From positions 124,001 through 188,000 of the forward strand of contig NZ_CP050191.1 of NCBI RefSeq assembly GCF_011745145.1: a DNA stretch of 64,000 bases, written 5' to 3'. Each line of letters begins with the position of its first letter. The stretch's first letter is position 1. Under the pieces are notes generated by a model. The model saw nothing but the letters and a program-made list of their open reading frames with translations. It was not told where the DNA came from and did no database searches. This DNA is from Mycobacterium sp. DL440. Lineage in GTDB: Bacteria > Actinomycetota > Actinomycetes > Mycobacteriales > Mycobacteriaceae. This document shows, piece after piece, positions 1 through 7,532 of this stretch. Made by a program: the position numbers and the translations under genes.

Positions 1-435
1 CCTTTTACAACGCTGAGCGAGCGGGATGTAGTCGGAGTCGCCGGCCACGATCACCACGTGGGTGAGGTCGGGCAGACGGAACATGTCCTCGACTGTGTCG
101 ACGGCCAGGCGGATGTCGGCGCCGTTCTTGCTGTACGCGGCGGTGGGGAAGAGCTGCACCAGGTCGACGGCGCGACCGACGAGCTGCTCGCGGTATCCGG
201 CGTTGAGGTCGGCCGACCAGTCCGCGTAGGCGCGGGTGAGGACCAGCGTGCCGAACGACGAGGCGAAGTCGAGGATGGCACCGAGGTCGACGGTGGCCTT
301 GGTGAGCTTGTCGGGTTCCAGGCCCTTGGCCTTGTCTTTCTGAAATGAGTTTCGGCCGTTGACCTGGTCGTAGCGGGAGATGACGATGTTGTCGAAGTCG
401 AGGTAGACCGCGACGCGGGTGTCGAGTTCGGTCAT
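1..435 (-). CDS. NYN domain (PIN-like) protein, C-terminus cut by window edge
   Basis: Reading the minus strand from the ATG at 435 gives about 145 residues that run off the window. The start ([18 protein letters not shown]) has the D-F-D-N motif of NYN/LabA-type proteins, and the visible end (VVIVAGDSDYIPLAQ) has the second acidic motif, GDSDY. In this family these aspartates bind a metal in a PIN-like nuclease fold, so an RNA-directed nuclease role is likely but not shown. The ATG overlaps the stop of the upstream ABC gene (ATGA), so the two are probably co-transcribed. The missing C-terminus usually carries an OST-HTH or winged-helix part; this cannot be judged here. Confidence 0.75.
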   Translation of the reverse strand, partial: MTELDTRVAVYLDFDNIVISRYDQVNGRNSFQKDKAKGLEPDKLTKATVDLGAILDFASSFGTLVLTRAYADWSADLNAGYREQLVGRAVDLVQLFPTAAYSKNGADIRLAVDTVEDMFRLPDLTHVVIVAGDSDYIPLAQRCKR

Positions 436-1424
436 GAGTCCTCGGATTCGGGTTGCCCGATCAGGTTGCGGGCGCCGGTGGGGCCCAGCAGTTCGCGGAA
501 CGCCTGCACAGTGTAGCCGACGACGGTGGCGTCGGTTTTCGCTCGCGCGGTGGCGGATCGGGGCAGGCTGAACAAGGGACCCATCTCTCCGAAGTAGTCG
601 CCGGGGCCGACGACCTTGATGACTTCCTCACCGCCGCTGGCCAATTCGCGGGCCAGTTCGATCTCACCCTCGGTGATGATGTAGATCAGGTCGCCCATCT
701 CGCCCTGGGAGAACAGCACCTCGCCGGCCTCGATGGTGACGGTCTCGGTGTTCTGATGCTCGACGGCGACGTGCGGCACGAGCTCCACCACGTGGTCGGC
801 CAGCGGCAGGATGCGGGTGTCGTGGGTGGCGACGACGACGACGTGCTCGCCGCTGGCGAGCTCACGGATGAGCCGGAGCACTTCCTCGACCTGGATGAAA
901 TCCAGATGTGCGGTCGGCTCGTCGGCCAGAATCAGCGGCGGATCGAGGGCGATGGCGCGGGCCACCGCGACGCGCTGTTGCTGCCCGCCGCTGAGATCGC
1001 CGGGGCGATGATGCAATCGGCTCTCAAGGTTGACGCGCGTGAGCAATTCGGTGGCCCGTTCGCGGGCCTCATGCCGTGTCCTGCCCGCGGCGCGCAGGGG
1101 CACCATCACGTTTTCCAGCGCGGTCAGGCTGGGCACGAGGTTGAAGGCCTGGAACACGATGCCGACGGTGTCGCGTCGGTAATCCGAGAGCGCTTTCTTG
1201 TCCAGTGTCGTCACGTCGATGTCGCCGAACTCGATGCGGCCCGCGGTCGGTTTGAGGATCCCGCCCAGGCACGACAGGAGGGTCGTCTTCCCGCAACCAC
1301 TGGGGCCCAACAGGATTGACAGCGATCCGGCGGGGACCTCGAGATCGAGGCCGTCGATCGGGCGTACCGCGTAGCCGCCGCTGGAGTACTCCACGACGAG
1401 GTCTTTGACGAGTAAGTCGGCCAT
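432..1424 (-). CDS. ABC transporter ATPase fused to a cyclic-nucleotide-binding domain (Rv0073-like)
   Basis: The 330-aa protein has an N-terminal ATPase of the LolD/MacB type: Walker [10 protein letters not shown] near residue 40, signature LSGGQQQR near 145 and Walker B LILADEPT just after. From about residue 225 a cNMP-binding fold follows ([12 protein letters not shown], then [11 protein letters not shown], then RSATARA). Length and domain order match M. tuberculosis Rv0073, which was named a glutamine transporter; the partner permease is FtsX-like, so export of lipids or peptides, or envelope stress handling, is more likely than glutamine uptake. The gene lies one base after the permease gene and overlaps the NYN gene by four bases. 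The cNMP domain suggests control of the ATPase by a nucleotide ligand (inference). Confidence 0.85.
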   Translation of the reverse strand: MADLLVKDLVVEYSSGGYAVRPIDGLDLEVPAGSLSILLGPSGCGKTTLLSCLGGILKPTAGRIEFGDIDVTTLDKKALSDYRRDTVGIVFQAFNLVPSLTALENVMVPLRAAGRTRHEARERATELLTRVNLESRLHHRPGDLSGGQQQRVAVARAIALDPPLILADEPTAHLDFIQVEEVLRLIRELASGEHVVVVATHDTRILPLADHVVELVPHVAVEHQNTETVTIEAGEVLFSQGEMGDLIYIITEGEIELARELASGGEEVIKVVGPGDYFGEMGPLFSLPRSATARAKTDATVVGYTVQAFRELLGPTGARNLIGQPESEDS

Positions 1425-1425
1425 G

Positions 1426-2475
1426 TCAGGGACCTCGGAATGCCAGTGCGGGGTCGACGTTCACGGCGCGGCGCAGCCCGGCCACGCTGGCCAGCAGGCC
1501 GACCACGACAGCGACGATCGGCAGCGCGACGAATGCCACGGTGGGCACGTCGCAGCGCATCGGGAAGAGCGGTCCGAGCAGCAATGACAGCCCCGCGCCC
1601 AGCACCGCGGCCAGCAGCGCGACCGTCACGGCCTGCATCGCCAGGCCGGCCATGATGGATCGGCTGGCCACGCCGACGGCCTTGAACACCGCGAAATCGC
1701 GGGTGCGTTCCAGCGCCGACAGATAGATCACCGAGCCGACGATCAACACCGCGACCGCCCACAGCAGGCCGGCCATCAGACTCATCGCCTGGTTGGCGCC
1801 CCGCAGTGCGCGGACCATGTCGTCGATGGCGCCCGACCGGTCCACGATGCGGAATTCCGGTGGCGGCGGTCCCGGGGTGCCGACGATGCCGACCGAGGAG
1901 ATCAGCTTCTGCCCCGAGAACAGCAGCTGCTGGGCGCCGGGCACCGTCAGGTAGATGTTGTCCTGGGCGGCCAGGGCGGTGAGGTCATCGACGAGGCCGA
2001 CGACGCGCAGCGTCGCCGCCCCGACCGGGACATCGGAGCCGATCGGCTGGTCCATCGTCGTCGACACCACGACCTCGTCGGGGGCGTGCGCGGCCCGGCC
2101 GTCCTTCAGAGCCGGTGCTCCCGGGCCCGTATCGGGCACGCCGAACACATTCACGTTGCGTGGGGTGCCGTTGTTGGGGATCGTCGACGAGCCGTAGACG
2201 AGCGGGACGGCGGTGGTGACGCCGGGCAGGCGCGCGGCACGCTGGACGTCGGTGACGGGCAACGGTGCCGAACCGAGGAATGGGCCCGCCGCCCCGGCCT
2301 TGATCATGTAGGCGTCCAGGCCCAACGCGTCGACACTGCGTTCGGCCTCGACGCGGAAACCATGGGCCAGGCCCGTCAACACCAACGTCATGGCGAAGAC
2401 CAAGCCGGTGCCGACGGCGGCGATCAGGAATCGCCGTCGCCGCCACTGCAGATCGCGTAACGCCGCCATCAACAC
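1426..2475 (-). CDS. FtsX/MacB-type ABC transporter permease (Rv0072-like)
   Basis: The 349-aa membrane protein has one N-terminal membrane segment (about residues 15-35), a large extracytoplasmic MacB-PCD-like domain (about 40-225) and three C-terminal membrane segments, one around LLWAVAVLIVGSVIYLS. This is the FtsX permease layout. The size and the start match Rv0072. I chose the GTG at 2475, which gives M-L-M-A-A; an ATG two codons later is possible. It forms the membrane half of the transporter with the following ATPase-cNMP protein and is the first gene of the operon. Confidence 0.82.
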   Translation of the reverse strand: MLMAALRDLQWRRRRFLIAAVGTGLVFAMTLVLTGLAHGFRVEAERSVDALGLDAYMIKAGAAGPFLGSAPLPVTDVQRAARLPGVTTAVPLVYGSSTIPNNGTPRNVNVFGVPDTGPGAPALKDGRAAHAPDEVVVSTTMDQPIGSDVPVGAATLRVVGLVDDLTALAAQDNIYLTVPGAQQLLFSGQKLISSVGIVGTPGPPPPEFRIVDRSGAIDDMVRALRGANQAMSLMAGLLWAVAVLIVGSVIYLSALERTRDFAVFKAVGVASRSIMAGLAMQAVTVALLAAVLGAGLSLLLGPLFPMRCDVPTVAFVALPIVAVVVGLLASVAGLRRAVNVDPALAFRGP

Positions 2476-2617
2476 GTCAGTGCCCGCCGCATCTCTGCCG
2501 ACGTTACCGAGATGGGTGTGGCGGGTGGCGGTTATTGGGGCATTTGGTGTGTGGGGTGTGGGGCCTGCCGATCACAGCAGTCACACCGGTCACGGATTTT
2601 CGGAGGGAGGGTCGCGG

Positions 2618-2911
2618 TGCCCGCCTGTGAGCGACTTTTCAGCGACAACCGCCACTGATACAACACCTGCCTCGCACGCCCCTTTGTCGCTGAGCATTTT
2701 CGCCCATCCAGTACCGCTGGACCCATCGGTCTCACCTGTCCAGTGCCCGGTTATCAGCGACACGGTTCGCTGATAACCGGGCGTCCCGAAATCTGATGCA
2801 CATGAGACTGCTGATGCCTGTCGTGATGCAAGTGTTGATCGACTACGTGACCACAGATGCTCACGGTACTTATGAGGCGATTGTCGCTGAAAAGTCGCTC
2901 GCAGCCGGGCA
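2618..2911. repeat. Long inverted repeat, 36-bp arms (33/36 identical)
   Basis: The left arm at 2618-2653 and right arm at 2876-2911 are inverted copies differing at three positions. Each contains the core TTGTCGCTGAAAAGTCGCTC. The arms are concentric with a perfect palindrome at 2745-2782. A further partial core (TGTCGCTGA) lies at 2685-2693. No convincing protein is encoded between the arms. It could be a remnant of a non-autonomous mobile element or a multi-site recombinase or replication-protein target; I do not recognise the family. Confidence 0.7.
2745..2782. repeat. Perfect 16-bp palindrome at the centre of the larger inverted repeat
   Basis: GCCCGGTTATCAGCGA (2745-2760) is followed by a 6-nt loop and its exact reverse complement (2767-2782). 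The arms carry TCGCTGATAA, a variant of the core in the outer arms. With no following T-run and no adjacent gene end, an intrinsic terminator is less likely than a protein-binding or recombination site. Confidence 0.75.
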
Positions 2912-3057
2912 AGTCGGCACATGTTTCCCGCCCGCGACAAGCCGCTACCGCTGACCCAGGCGCGCCGGAGTCCCAGCAGGCCTACCGCGCCGCTGGGTGC
3001 CCGAAGCAGTGGGCGGCGCATATTCGACGTCGGAAAGGCTCCGCGCTTGATGGGGTG

Positions 3058-3180
3058 GAGAACGGAGTCGGTGGTGGCGTACGAGGACATCGTGCGGACC
3101 ATCCGGCCAGCCTCACCCGGGCCTGGGACGGCGATCAGGCCCGCCACAACGAGCCCCGCTGGGCGGGCAGCGTCGACTGT
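3058..3180 (+). pseudogene. Decayed partial copy of the lipoprotein gene at 5761-6714
   Basis: The stretch from GTACGAGGACATCGTGCGGA through GAGCCCCGCTGGGCGGGCAG is clearly homologous to about 6475-6598 inside the downstream lipoprotein gene. Relative to that gene it has lost exactly 28 bp, one unit between two copies of CGGACCATCC, which shifts the frame. No start or other part of the gene is present. It is therefore a fragment left by duplication or by deletion of a former copy. Confidence 0.8.
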
Positions 3181-3219
3181 GCGGATGCCGCTGAATCGGA
3201 TCGGCTGGGCGCGAAGGAA

Positions 3220-3248
3220 TTTGGCTTCGTTCCCACTCTCACTATATG
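3220..3248 (+). promoter_or_regulatory. Candidate promoter of arr
   Basis: TTTGGC (3220-3225) and TATATG (3243-3248) are spaced by 17 bp and lie just upstream of the rifamycin-associated element and the arr start. The hexamers are only fair matches to mycobacterial housekeeping sigma sites. Confidence 0.35.
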
Positions 3249-3257
3249 GCGGGAGGT

Positions 3258-3277
3258 GGGGCTTGCGGCAAGGCCCC
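3258..3277 (+). promoter_or_regulatory. Rifamycin-associated element (RAE)
   Basis: GGGGCTTGCGGCAAGGCCCC is the imperfect inverted repeat that I recall as the RAE found upstream of rifamycin-inactivating genes and helR in actinobacteria, where it mediates rifamycin-inducible expression. Here it lies about 45 bp upstream of the arr start and about 10 bp downstream of a candidate -10 box. This predicts rifamycin-induced arr. Confidence 0.8.
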
Positions 3278-3323
3278 TGACGTGCTGCACAATCTTTCGA
3301 TCCGTGACGAGATGGGGGATGTT

Positions 3324-3752
3324 GTGACGAGCACGCCGAAACCGTTTGAAGTGCACGAGTCGGGTGCGCTCCTGCACGGCACCAAGGCCGACCTGGCGGT
3401 GGGGGATTGCCTGGTGCCCGGGCGCGAGTCGAATTACGAGGCAGGACGGATCATGAACCACGTGTACGTCACCCGAACGTTGGACGCCGCGGTGTGGGGA
3501 GCCGAGATGGCAGTAGGCGAGGGTCGGGGCCGCATCTACATCGTCGAACCCGAAGGTCCGCTGGAGGACGACCCGAACGTGACCGACAAGAAGCTTCCCG
3601 GAAACCCGACCCGCTCCTACCGAACCCGCGGGCCGGTGAAAATCGTCGGTGAGATCACCGACTGGGTGGGGCATTCACCCGAGCAGCTTCAAGGCATGCG
3701 GGACACCTTGGCTGACCTTCGGCGGCGCGGGCTGGACGTCATCTACGACTGA
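3324..3752 (+). CDS. arr: Rifampin ADP-ribosyltransferase Arr
   Basis: The 142-aa protein matches the Arr family along its length: PKPFEVHESGALLHGTKADL at the N-terminus, then GRESNYEAGRIMNHVYVT, EDDPNVTDKKLPGNPTRSYR and DWVGHSPEQ. The histidine in LLHGTK, the tyrosine in NHVYVT and the aspartate in NVTDKK correspond to the catalytic residues described for M. smegmatis Arr. The enzyme ADP-ribosylates rifampin and so gives rifamycin resistance. I chose GTG 3324 because it yields the family N-terminus and follows a GGGG stretch; longer in-frame starts at 3312 and 3246 add non-family residues. An RAE lies upstream. Confidence 0.95.
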   Translation: MTSTPKPFEVHESGALLHGTKADLAVGDCLVPGRESNYEAGRIMNHVYVTRTLDAAVWGAEMAVGEGRGRIYIVEPEGPLEDDPNVTDKKLPGNPTRSYRTRGPVKIVGEITDWVGHSPEQLQGMRDTLADLRRRGLDVIYD

Positions 3753-4069
3753 TACTTCACGGGCCTTAGGTGCCGAGGCGTGTCACGCTCAGTCAGACCA
3801 ATGTGACGGCGGCCGGGACGGTGCGATTTCCTCGCGGTGGCCGCATCTCTGCCGACGGGCGCACAGTCGGAGGCGGGGCGCATGGCTGGGCGGATCATTG
3901 AGCACGTCGCCGGTACCTGGAAGCCCAACGTGCATCGCTGATCGCGCTACGGCAATTGCGGGTGGGCGTCGTGCCATGCCCGCCAGATGTCGGCGAGCGA
4001 CAGTCACCTCCAGAAGGTCCACATCGCCGTTCTCGGCTCTCGGTCCATAGCGGCATCACGAGACGGCGG
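3753..4069. other. Non-coding gap between arr and the kinase gene, with a gene-fragment relic
   Basis: No gene of convincing length is present. Positions 3791-3840 encode, in one plus frame, a stretch reading QTNVTAAGTVRFPRG that resembles HTNVLSAGTARFPRG in the hypothetical gene at 23846-24214. The frame ends in a stop at about 3900. I see it as a decayed fragment. Confidence 0.45.
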
Positions 4070-5653
4070 TCAGTTGAACGCCGTGCTGCCGGACACGGCG
4101 TGCGTCGTGCTGATGAGCTTGGCGTAGCAGTGATTCCGATCGAAGCCGTGGTCGCTGCACCAGGCCAAGGCGCCGCTCGCATTGGGATAGGTGATCGGCG
4201 CGATGGTGACCCAGAAGTTCGGTGCGTCGAACGTCGACCAGTCACCCGACCACAGCAGTTTGGCGCCGTACTCCTGGCGCAGTCGCAGGTGCTCCTCCAA
4301 CGTCAACGCGTTGTCCCAGACGACGCCCTGGTCGACGACTCCCGGTCGCTTGGAACTCAATTGCGGCACCCACCGGTCGGATCCCTGGGTACTCACGACG
4401 GTGTGGTCGCCCAGAGCGATCTGGCGTAGCTGCGAGGAACTCGACGCTTCGGGGTTGCGGGCCGCAGTCGGGGTGTACGACGGAGCGGGAGGCGTCGTCG
4501 GGGCCGGCGCCGTCTTGTATACGGTCGGCCCGGCGACGGTCACGCTCGGCGGCGGAGCGAGCGCCGATGTCTGCGCTGGCGTCGAAGTATCAGTCTGCCC
4601 AGAGTTTTTCGACAGCAGCAGACCGATGACCAGACCCACCGCGCCCAGCAGCAACGCACACACCAGCCCGACCGCCGCCAGCGGCACCATCGATTGCCGC
4701 GGCGGCGGGCCTGGATCGACGGTGCTGGACGCGAAGTGCGCGACGACCGGTGGTGCGCCGAGCGCGGGCGGTGAAACATAGGGCGCCATCATGGTTTCGG
4801 CGCTGGCCGCGATCCGCTCGTCCGTGGTGTGCAGCGCGCGTTGCGCGGCGCGGCCCAATGCGCCGGCGCTGCCGTAGCGGTCGTCGGGCTCCTTGGCCAT
4901 GCCGCGCGCGATGACGGTATCCAGGGACGTGGGGATTCCCGACTGGGCGGTACTGGGTCGCGGTGGCGGGCTGGAGATGTGTGCGGCGATCAGGTGTTCG
5001 TGGCTGTGGGCGGGGAAGGGAGCGTCGGCGGTCAGCGCCTCGTAGAGCACGCAGGCCAGCGCGTAGGTGTCGGCGGCGGGCGTGCACGGCGCCTCGCCGA
5101 ACCGTTCCGGGGCCATGTAGCTGAACGAGCCGATCCGCACGTCGGCTTGGGTGAGGGACGAATCGCCTTGGGCCTGAGCAATACCGAAGTCCAGCAGGTA
5201 GGCGAAGTCCGCGGAGGTGACGATGATGTTCTGCGGCTTGACGTCTCGGTGGATCAGCCCGCGAGTGTGAGCGGCGTCCAAGGCTGCGGCGATCTGCTCG
5301 ACGATGGCTACCGCGCGGCGCGGCTCGAGCGGGCCGGTGTTGATGAGGTCGTGCAGGGTCTCGCCGCGGACCAGCCGCATGTCGATGTAGAGGTTGCCGT
5401 CGATCTCGCCCCAGTCGTGGATCGGCACGACGTGAGGCTCCTCCAGACCTGCCGCCGCCTGCGACTCGCGGAGAAATCGGGTCCGGAACTGCTCGTCGTG
5501 CGCAAACTCCGCGCGGAGGATCTTTAGCGCGACGGCCCGGCCCTTGTCGGTGTCGACAGCCTCGTACACCTCGCCCATGCCGCCACGGCCGAGCAGCGCG
5601 GTCAGCTCGTACTTGCCGAACCGGGCGCCCACGCGCGGGTAGTTCTCGACCAT
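4070..5653 (-). CDS. Transmembrane serine/threonine protein kinase (PknE/PknF-like)
   Basis: The 527-aa protein has a complete Hanks-type kinase domain at about 12-270: glycine loop LGRGGMGEVYEA, lysine in VALKIL, HRDVKPQN catalytic loop and DFGIA. A proline/threonine-rich juxtamembrane part is followed by one membrane segment near 325-348 (AAVGLVCALLLGAVGLVIGL) and an extracellular C-terminus of about 170 residues with two cysteines (CSDHG, NHCYA). This is the architecture of mycobacterial receptor kinases that sense envelope signals. The extracellular domain is not a PASTA repeat, so it is not PknB. A divergent lipoprotein gene starts about 108 bp upstream. Confidence 0.9.
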   Translation of the reverse strand: MVENYPRVGARFGKYELTALLGRGGMGEVYEAVDTDKGRAVALKILRAEFAHDEQFRTRFLRESQAAAGLEEPHVVPIHDWGEIDGNLYIDMRLVRGETLHDLINTGPLEPRRAVAIVEQIAAALDAAHTRGLIHRDVKPQNIIVTSADFAYLLDFGIAQAQGDSSLTQADVRIGSFSYMAPERFGEAPCTPAADTYALACVLYEALTADAPFPAHSHEHLIAAHISSPPPRPSTAQSGIPTSLDTVIARGMAKEPDDRYGSAGALGRAAQRALHTTDERIAASAETMMAPYVSPPALGAPPVVAHFASSTVDPGPPPRQSMVPLAAVGLVCALLLGAVGLVIGLLLSKNSGQTDTSTPAQTSALAPPPSVTVAGPTVYKTAPAPTTPPAPSYTPTAARNPEASSSSQLRQIALGDHTVVSTQGSDRWVPQLSSKRPGVVDQGVVWDNALTLEEHLRLRQEYGAKLLWSGDWSTFDAPNFWVTIAPITYPNASGALAWCSDHGFDRNHCYAKLISTTHAVSGSTAFN

Positions 5654-5760
5654 CCTGTGCCTCCTCGACTGGCGAACAGGCGAACGTAGCGCGGGACGCC
5701 GACAAGTTCGGTCGTGATTGGCGCCCCGCTGGGCCCGGCGTCGGCCGTAGGCTCGTGAGC

Positions 5761-6714
5761 ATGCGATTCGCCCCCGTCGTCGGCGCGCTGTTCGTGGCGG
5801 TGATGGTTGGCGTGAGCGGCTGCACCGGTGCGCCCGACCGTGAAGAGGAAGCCAGCGACATCCGGAATCACATCGCGGCGATGCCGGGGGTCTCCGAGGT
5901 CGACCTGATCTATGACAACGGCATCCTCGAGGGCACCCGGTTCGAACTCGAGGTTTCGATGGACCAGGCCACCGATCAGCAGGTCGGCGCGGTGGCTGCG
6001 CAACTCGACGGGCTGCGCGGCGAGGACTTCGCGAAGTTCGACCAGCGGATGAAGATCATTGTGGCCAAACAGACCTCGCTCGTCGGCAGCGCCGATCTGC
6101 CCGACGACGTCGAGCACGTGACCGGTCTGGTACGCCGTCTTCGTGCCGACGTTCCGGCCGGGGAAATCCGGTGGTTCGGTGGTGCCGGGCCTGACGCATC
6201 ACGGCTAGAGATCCGGGATGCCGAGGAGCCTGACGCTGCGGTTGACGCGATTCTGCGTATCTTCGCCGGCCGGCCACCGAGCGATATCGAAGTCGCCCCC
6301 GCCGACCGGGTCGGCGATGCGCACTGGAAGATCTTCACCCGGTTGTCACCGGCCGACAAGCAACGCGTCGACCGGCAACTGGCCGCGGCGGCGCCCGCCG
6401 ACCCTGGGTGGATCAGCGTCCGGGACGGGCGGGTCGAGCACCTGACGTTCGGCGTGCCGACACGGGCGACGGCTTACGACGACATCGTGCGGACCATCCA
6501 CGCGATCGAGGCCGGCCCGGACCATCCCGCCAGCCTCACCTGGGTCTGGGCCGGCGATCAGTCCCACTACAACGAGCCACGCTGGGCGGGCAGCGCCCAG
6601 ATCGGCAAGTGCGACTACGTCAATGGCGACCGCACCAAGAGTGAGCCGCTCGTACCCGAGGCATTGGCGCTGCAGCAGCGCATCCGCGATGAGTTCGATA
6701 CCTGCCTCAAGTAG
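5761..6714 (+). CDS. Putative lipoprotein of unknown function
   Basis: The N-terminus MRFAPVVGALFVAVMVGVSGC is a lipoprotein signal peptide with lipobox VSGC, cysteine at residue 21. The mature part has two related alpha/beta regions, one beginning about residue 40 (MPGVSEVDLIYDNG) and another after residue 125; no enzyme motif is visible. A GTG six bases upstream (5755) is an alternative start. A degenerate copy of its 3' part lies at 3058-3180, and its last ~30 bp (ending in DEFDTCLK) form half of the four-copy repeat that bounds the following toxin cassettes. It was probably the convergent neighbour of the nitroreductase gene before the toxin island entered. Confidence 0.75.
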   Translation: MRFAPVVGALFVAVMVGVSGCTGAPDREEEASDIRNHIAAMPGVSEVDLIYDNGILEGTRFELEVSMDQATDQQVGAVAAQLDGLRGEDFAKFDQRMKIIVAKQTSLVGSADLPDDVEHVTGLVRRLRADVPAGEIRWFGGAGPDASRLEIRDAEEPDAAVDAILRIFAGRPPSDIEVAPADRVGDAHWKIFTRLSPADKQRVDRQLAAAAPADPGWISVRDGRVEHLTFGVPTRATAYDDIVRTIHAIEAGPDHPASLTWVWAGDQSHYNEPRWAGSAQIGKCDYVNGDRTKSEPLVPEALALQQRIRDEFDTCLK

Positions 6715-6795
6715 CAGCTGATTCCGGTCAGAGCTGGCCGGCCGGGGTCAGCTTGATGGCGGCGAGGTGTTCGCGGTCGACCGCCTCGGTGATTC
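6686..6795 (+). repeat. Cassette-junction repeat, copy 1
   Basis: The segment joins the last codons of the lipoprotein gene (RDEFDTCLK, stop) to the reverse-oriented last codons of the nitroreductase gene (GGTCAGCTTGATGGCGGCGA and on to CGGTCGACCGCCTCGG). Related copies lie at 11288, 12545 and 13404, all in the same orientation. Confidence 0.85.
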
Positions 6796-6934
6796 AGTGA
6801 GCACGGCCAGAGGCACCGGTTGGACCGGCCGTCCAGCAAATCCACAGGCTACGTCCAGGATGAGCCTGAGATGATTGCTGTGAGTGCGGCGGGGCCAGCA
6901 TGGCTCTCGAAGAATTGTGCATCTTGGGGGAGAA

Positions 6935-7237
6935 ATGGCTGATCTGAGGGTGACACCGGAGGTGTTGCTTCAGGTATCGACGGAATTCGGGACTGCAGAA
7001 CAGCGGCTACGTGACGGCCTCGGCGTGCTGGATAGCGAGGTCTCCCAGATGCTGGGGTCGAGCTGGATCGGGGGTGCGGCATCGGCATACGACGCAGTGT
7101 GGCGCGAGTGGCATGAGGGCTCGTCGAAGGTGCTGCGGGGCCTGACGGCCATGTCGAACTTGTTGAGCTCAGCCGCCGCGCGGTATACGGGCACGGATGG
7201 AGACGGCGGGGCAGCCATCGCAGGATCGGGGATGTGA
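6935..7237 (+). CDS. WXG100 family ESX secretion protein (YxxxD-bearing partner)
   Basis: The 100-aa helical protein has the central turn SSWIGGAASAYD (W-x-G motif near residue 44) and a C-terminal YTGTD, which fits the YxxxD type VII export signal. These are features of EsxB/CFP-10-like proteins. GGGGGAGA lies 5-6 nt before the ATG and decides this start over an in-frame upstream one. It precedes a second WXG100 gene by 4 bp and a large toxin gene by about 300 bp, so it probably serves as the heterodimer partner or export chaperone for the toxin. No ESX machinery gene is in the window, so export would rely on a system encoded elsewhere. Confidence 0.85.
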   Translation: MADLRVTPEVLLQVSTEFGTAEQRLRDGLGVLDSEVSQMLGSSWIGGAASAYDAVWREWHEGSSKVLRGLTAMSNLLSSAAARYTGTDGDGGAAIAGSGM

Positions 7238-7241
7238 CGGC

Positions 7242-7529
7242 ATGGACGCATTCAAGGTAGATCCGGCGATGTTGTTGGCGGCTGCCGACCGGATGTCGCA
7301 ATTCGAGCAGCACATGGAGCAGACGCTGGCGCAATTGGCGGCAGTCGAGCATCAACTGGGCACGTCCTGGGACGGCGAGGGCGGGCAGGCGCAAGCCGCT
7401 GCCCAGCAGCAGTGGACCGAGGGCGTGGCCGAGATGCGACAGGCACTGGCCGATTTGCGGTTGGTCGCCGAGGGCGCACACGAGAACTATCACAGTGCAG
7501 CGCAATTGAACTTGCGTAACTGGGGCTAG
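7242..7529 (+). CDS. WXG100 family ESX secretion protein
   Basis: The 95-aa protein MDAFKVDPAMLLAAADRM... has the helix-turn-helix signature GTSWDGEGGQAQAAAQQQW (W-x-G near residue 46). It lacks a clear YxxxD at its end, so it resembles the EsxA/ESAT-6 side of the pair made with the preceding gene. The start codon follows the upstream stop by 4 bp, indicating translational coupling, and the next gene (toxin) begins 3 bp after its stop. Confidence 0.85.
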   Translation: MDAFKVDPAMLLAAADRMSQFEQHMEQTLAQLAAVEHQLGTSWDGEGGQAQAAAQQQWTEGVAEMRQALADLRLVAEGAHENYHSAAQLNLRNWG

Positions 7530-7532
7530 TCG

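Noticed and set aside
453..1319. Long plus-strand open frame of 288 codons
   Set aside because: It is the complement of the ABC-ATPase/cNMP gene, which has clear motifs; the plus-strand product has none.
3246..3323. N-terminal extension of Arr from ATG 3246
   Set aside because: It would be translated through the RAE hairpin and adds residues absent from Arr proteins.
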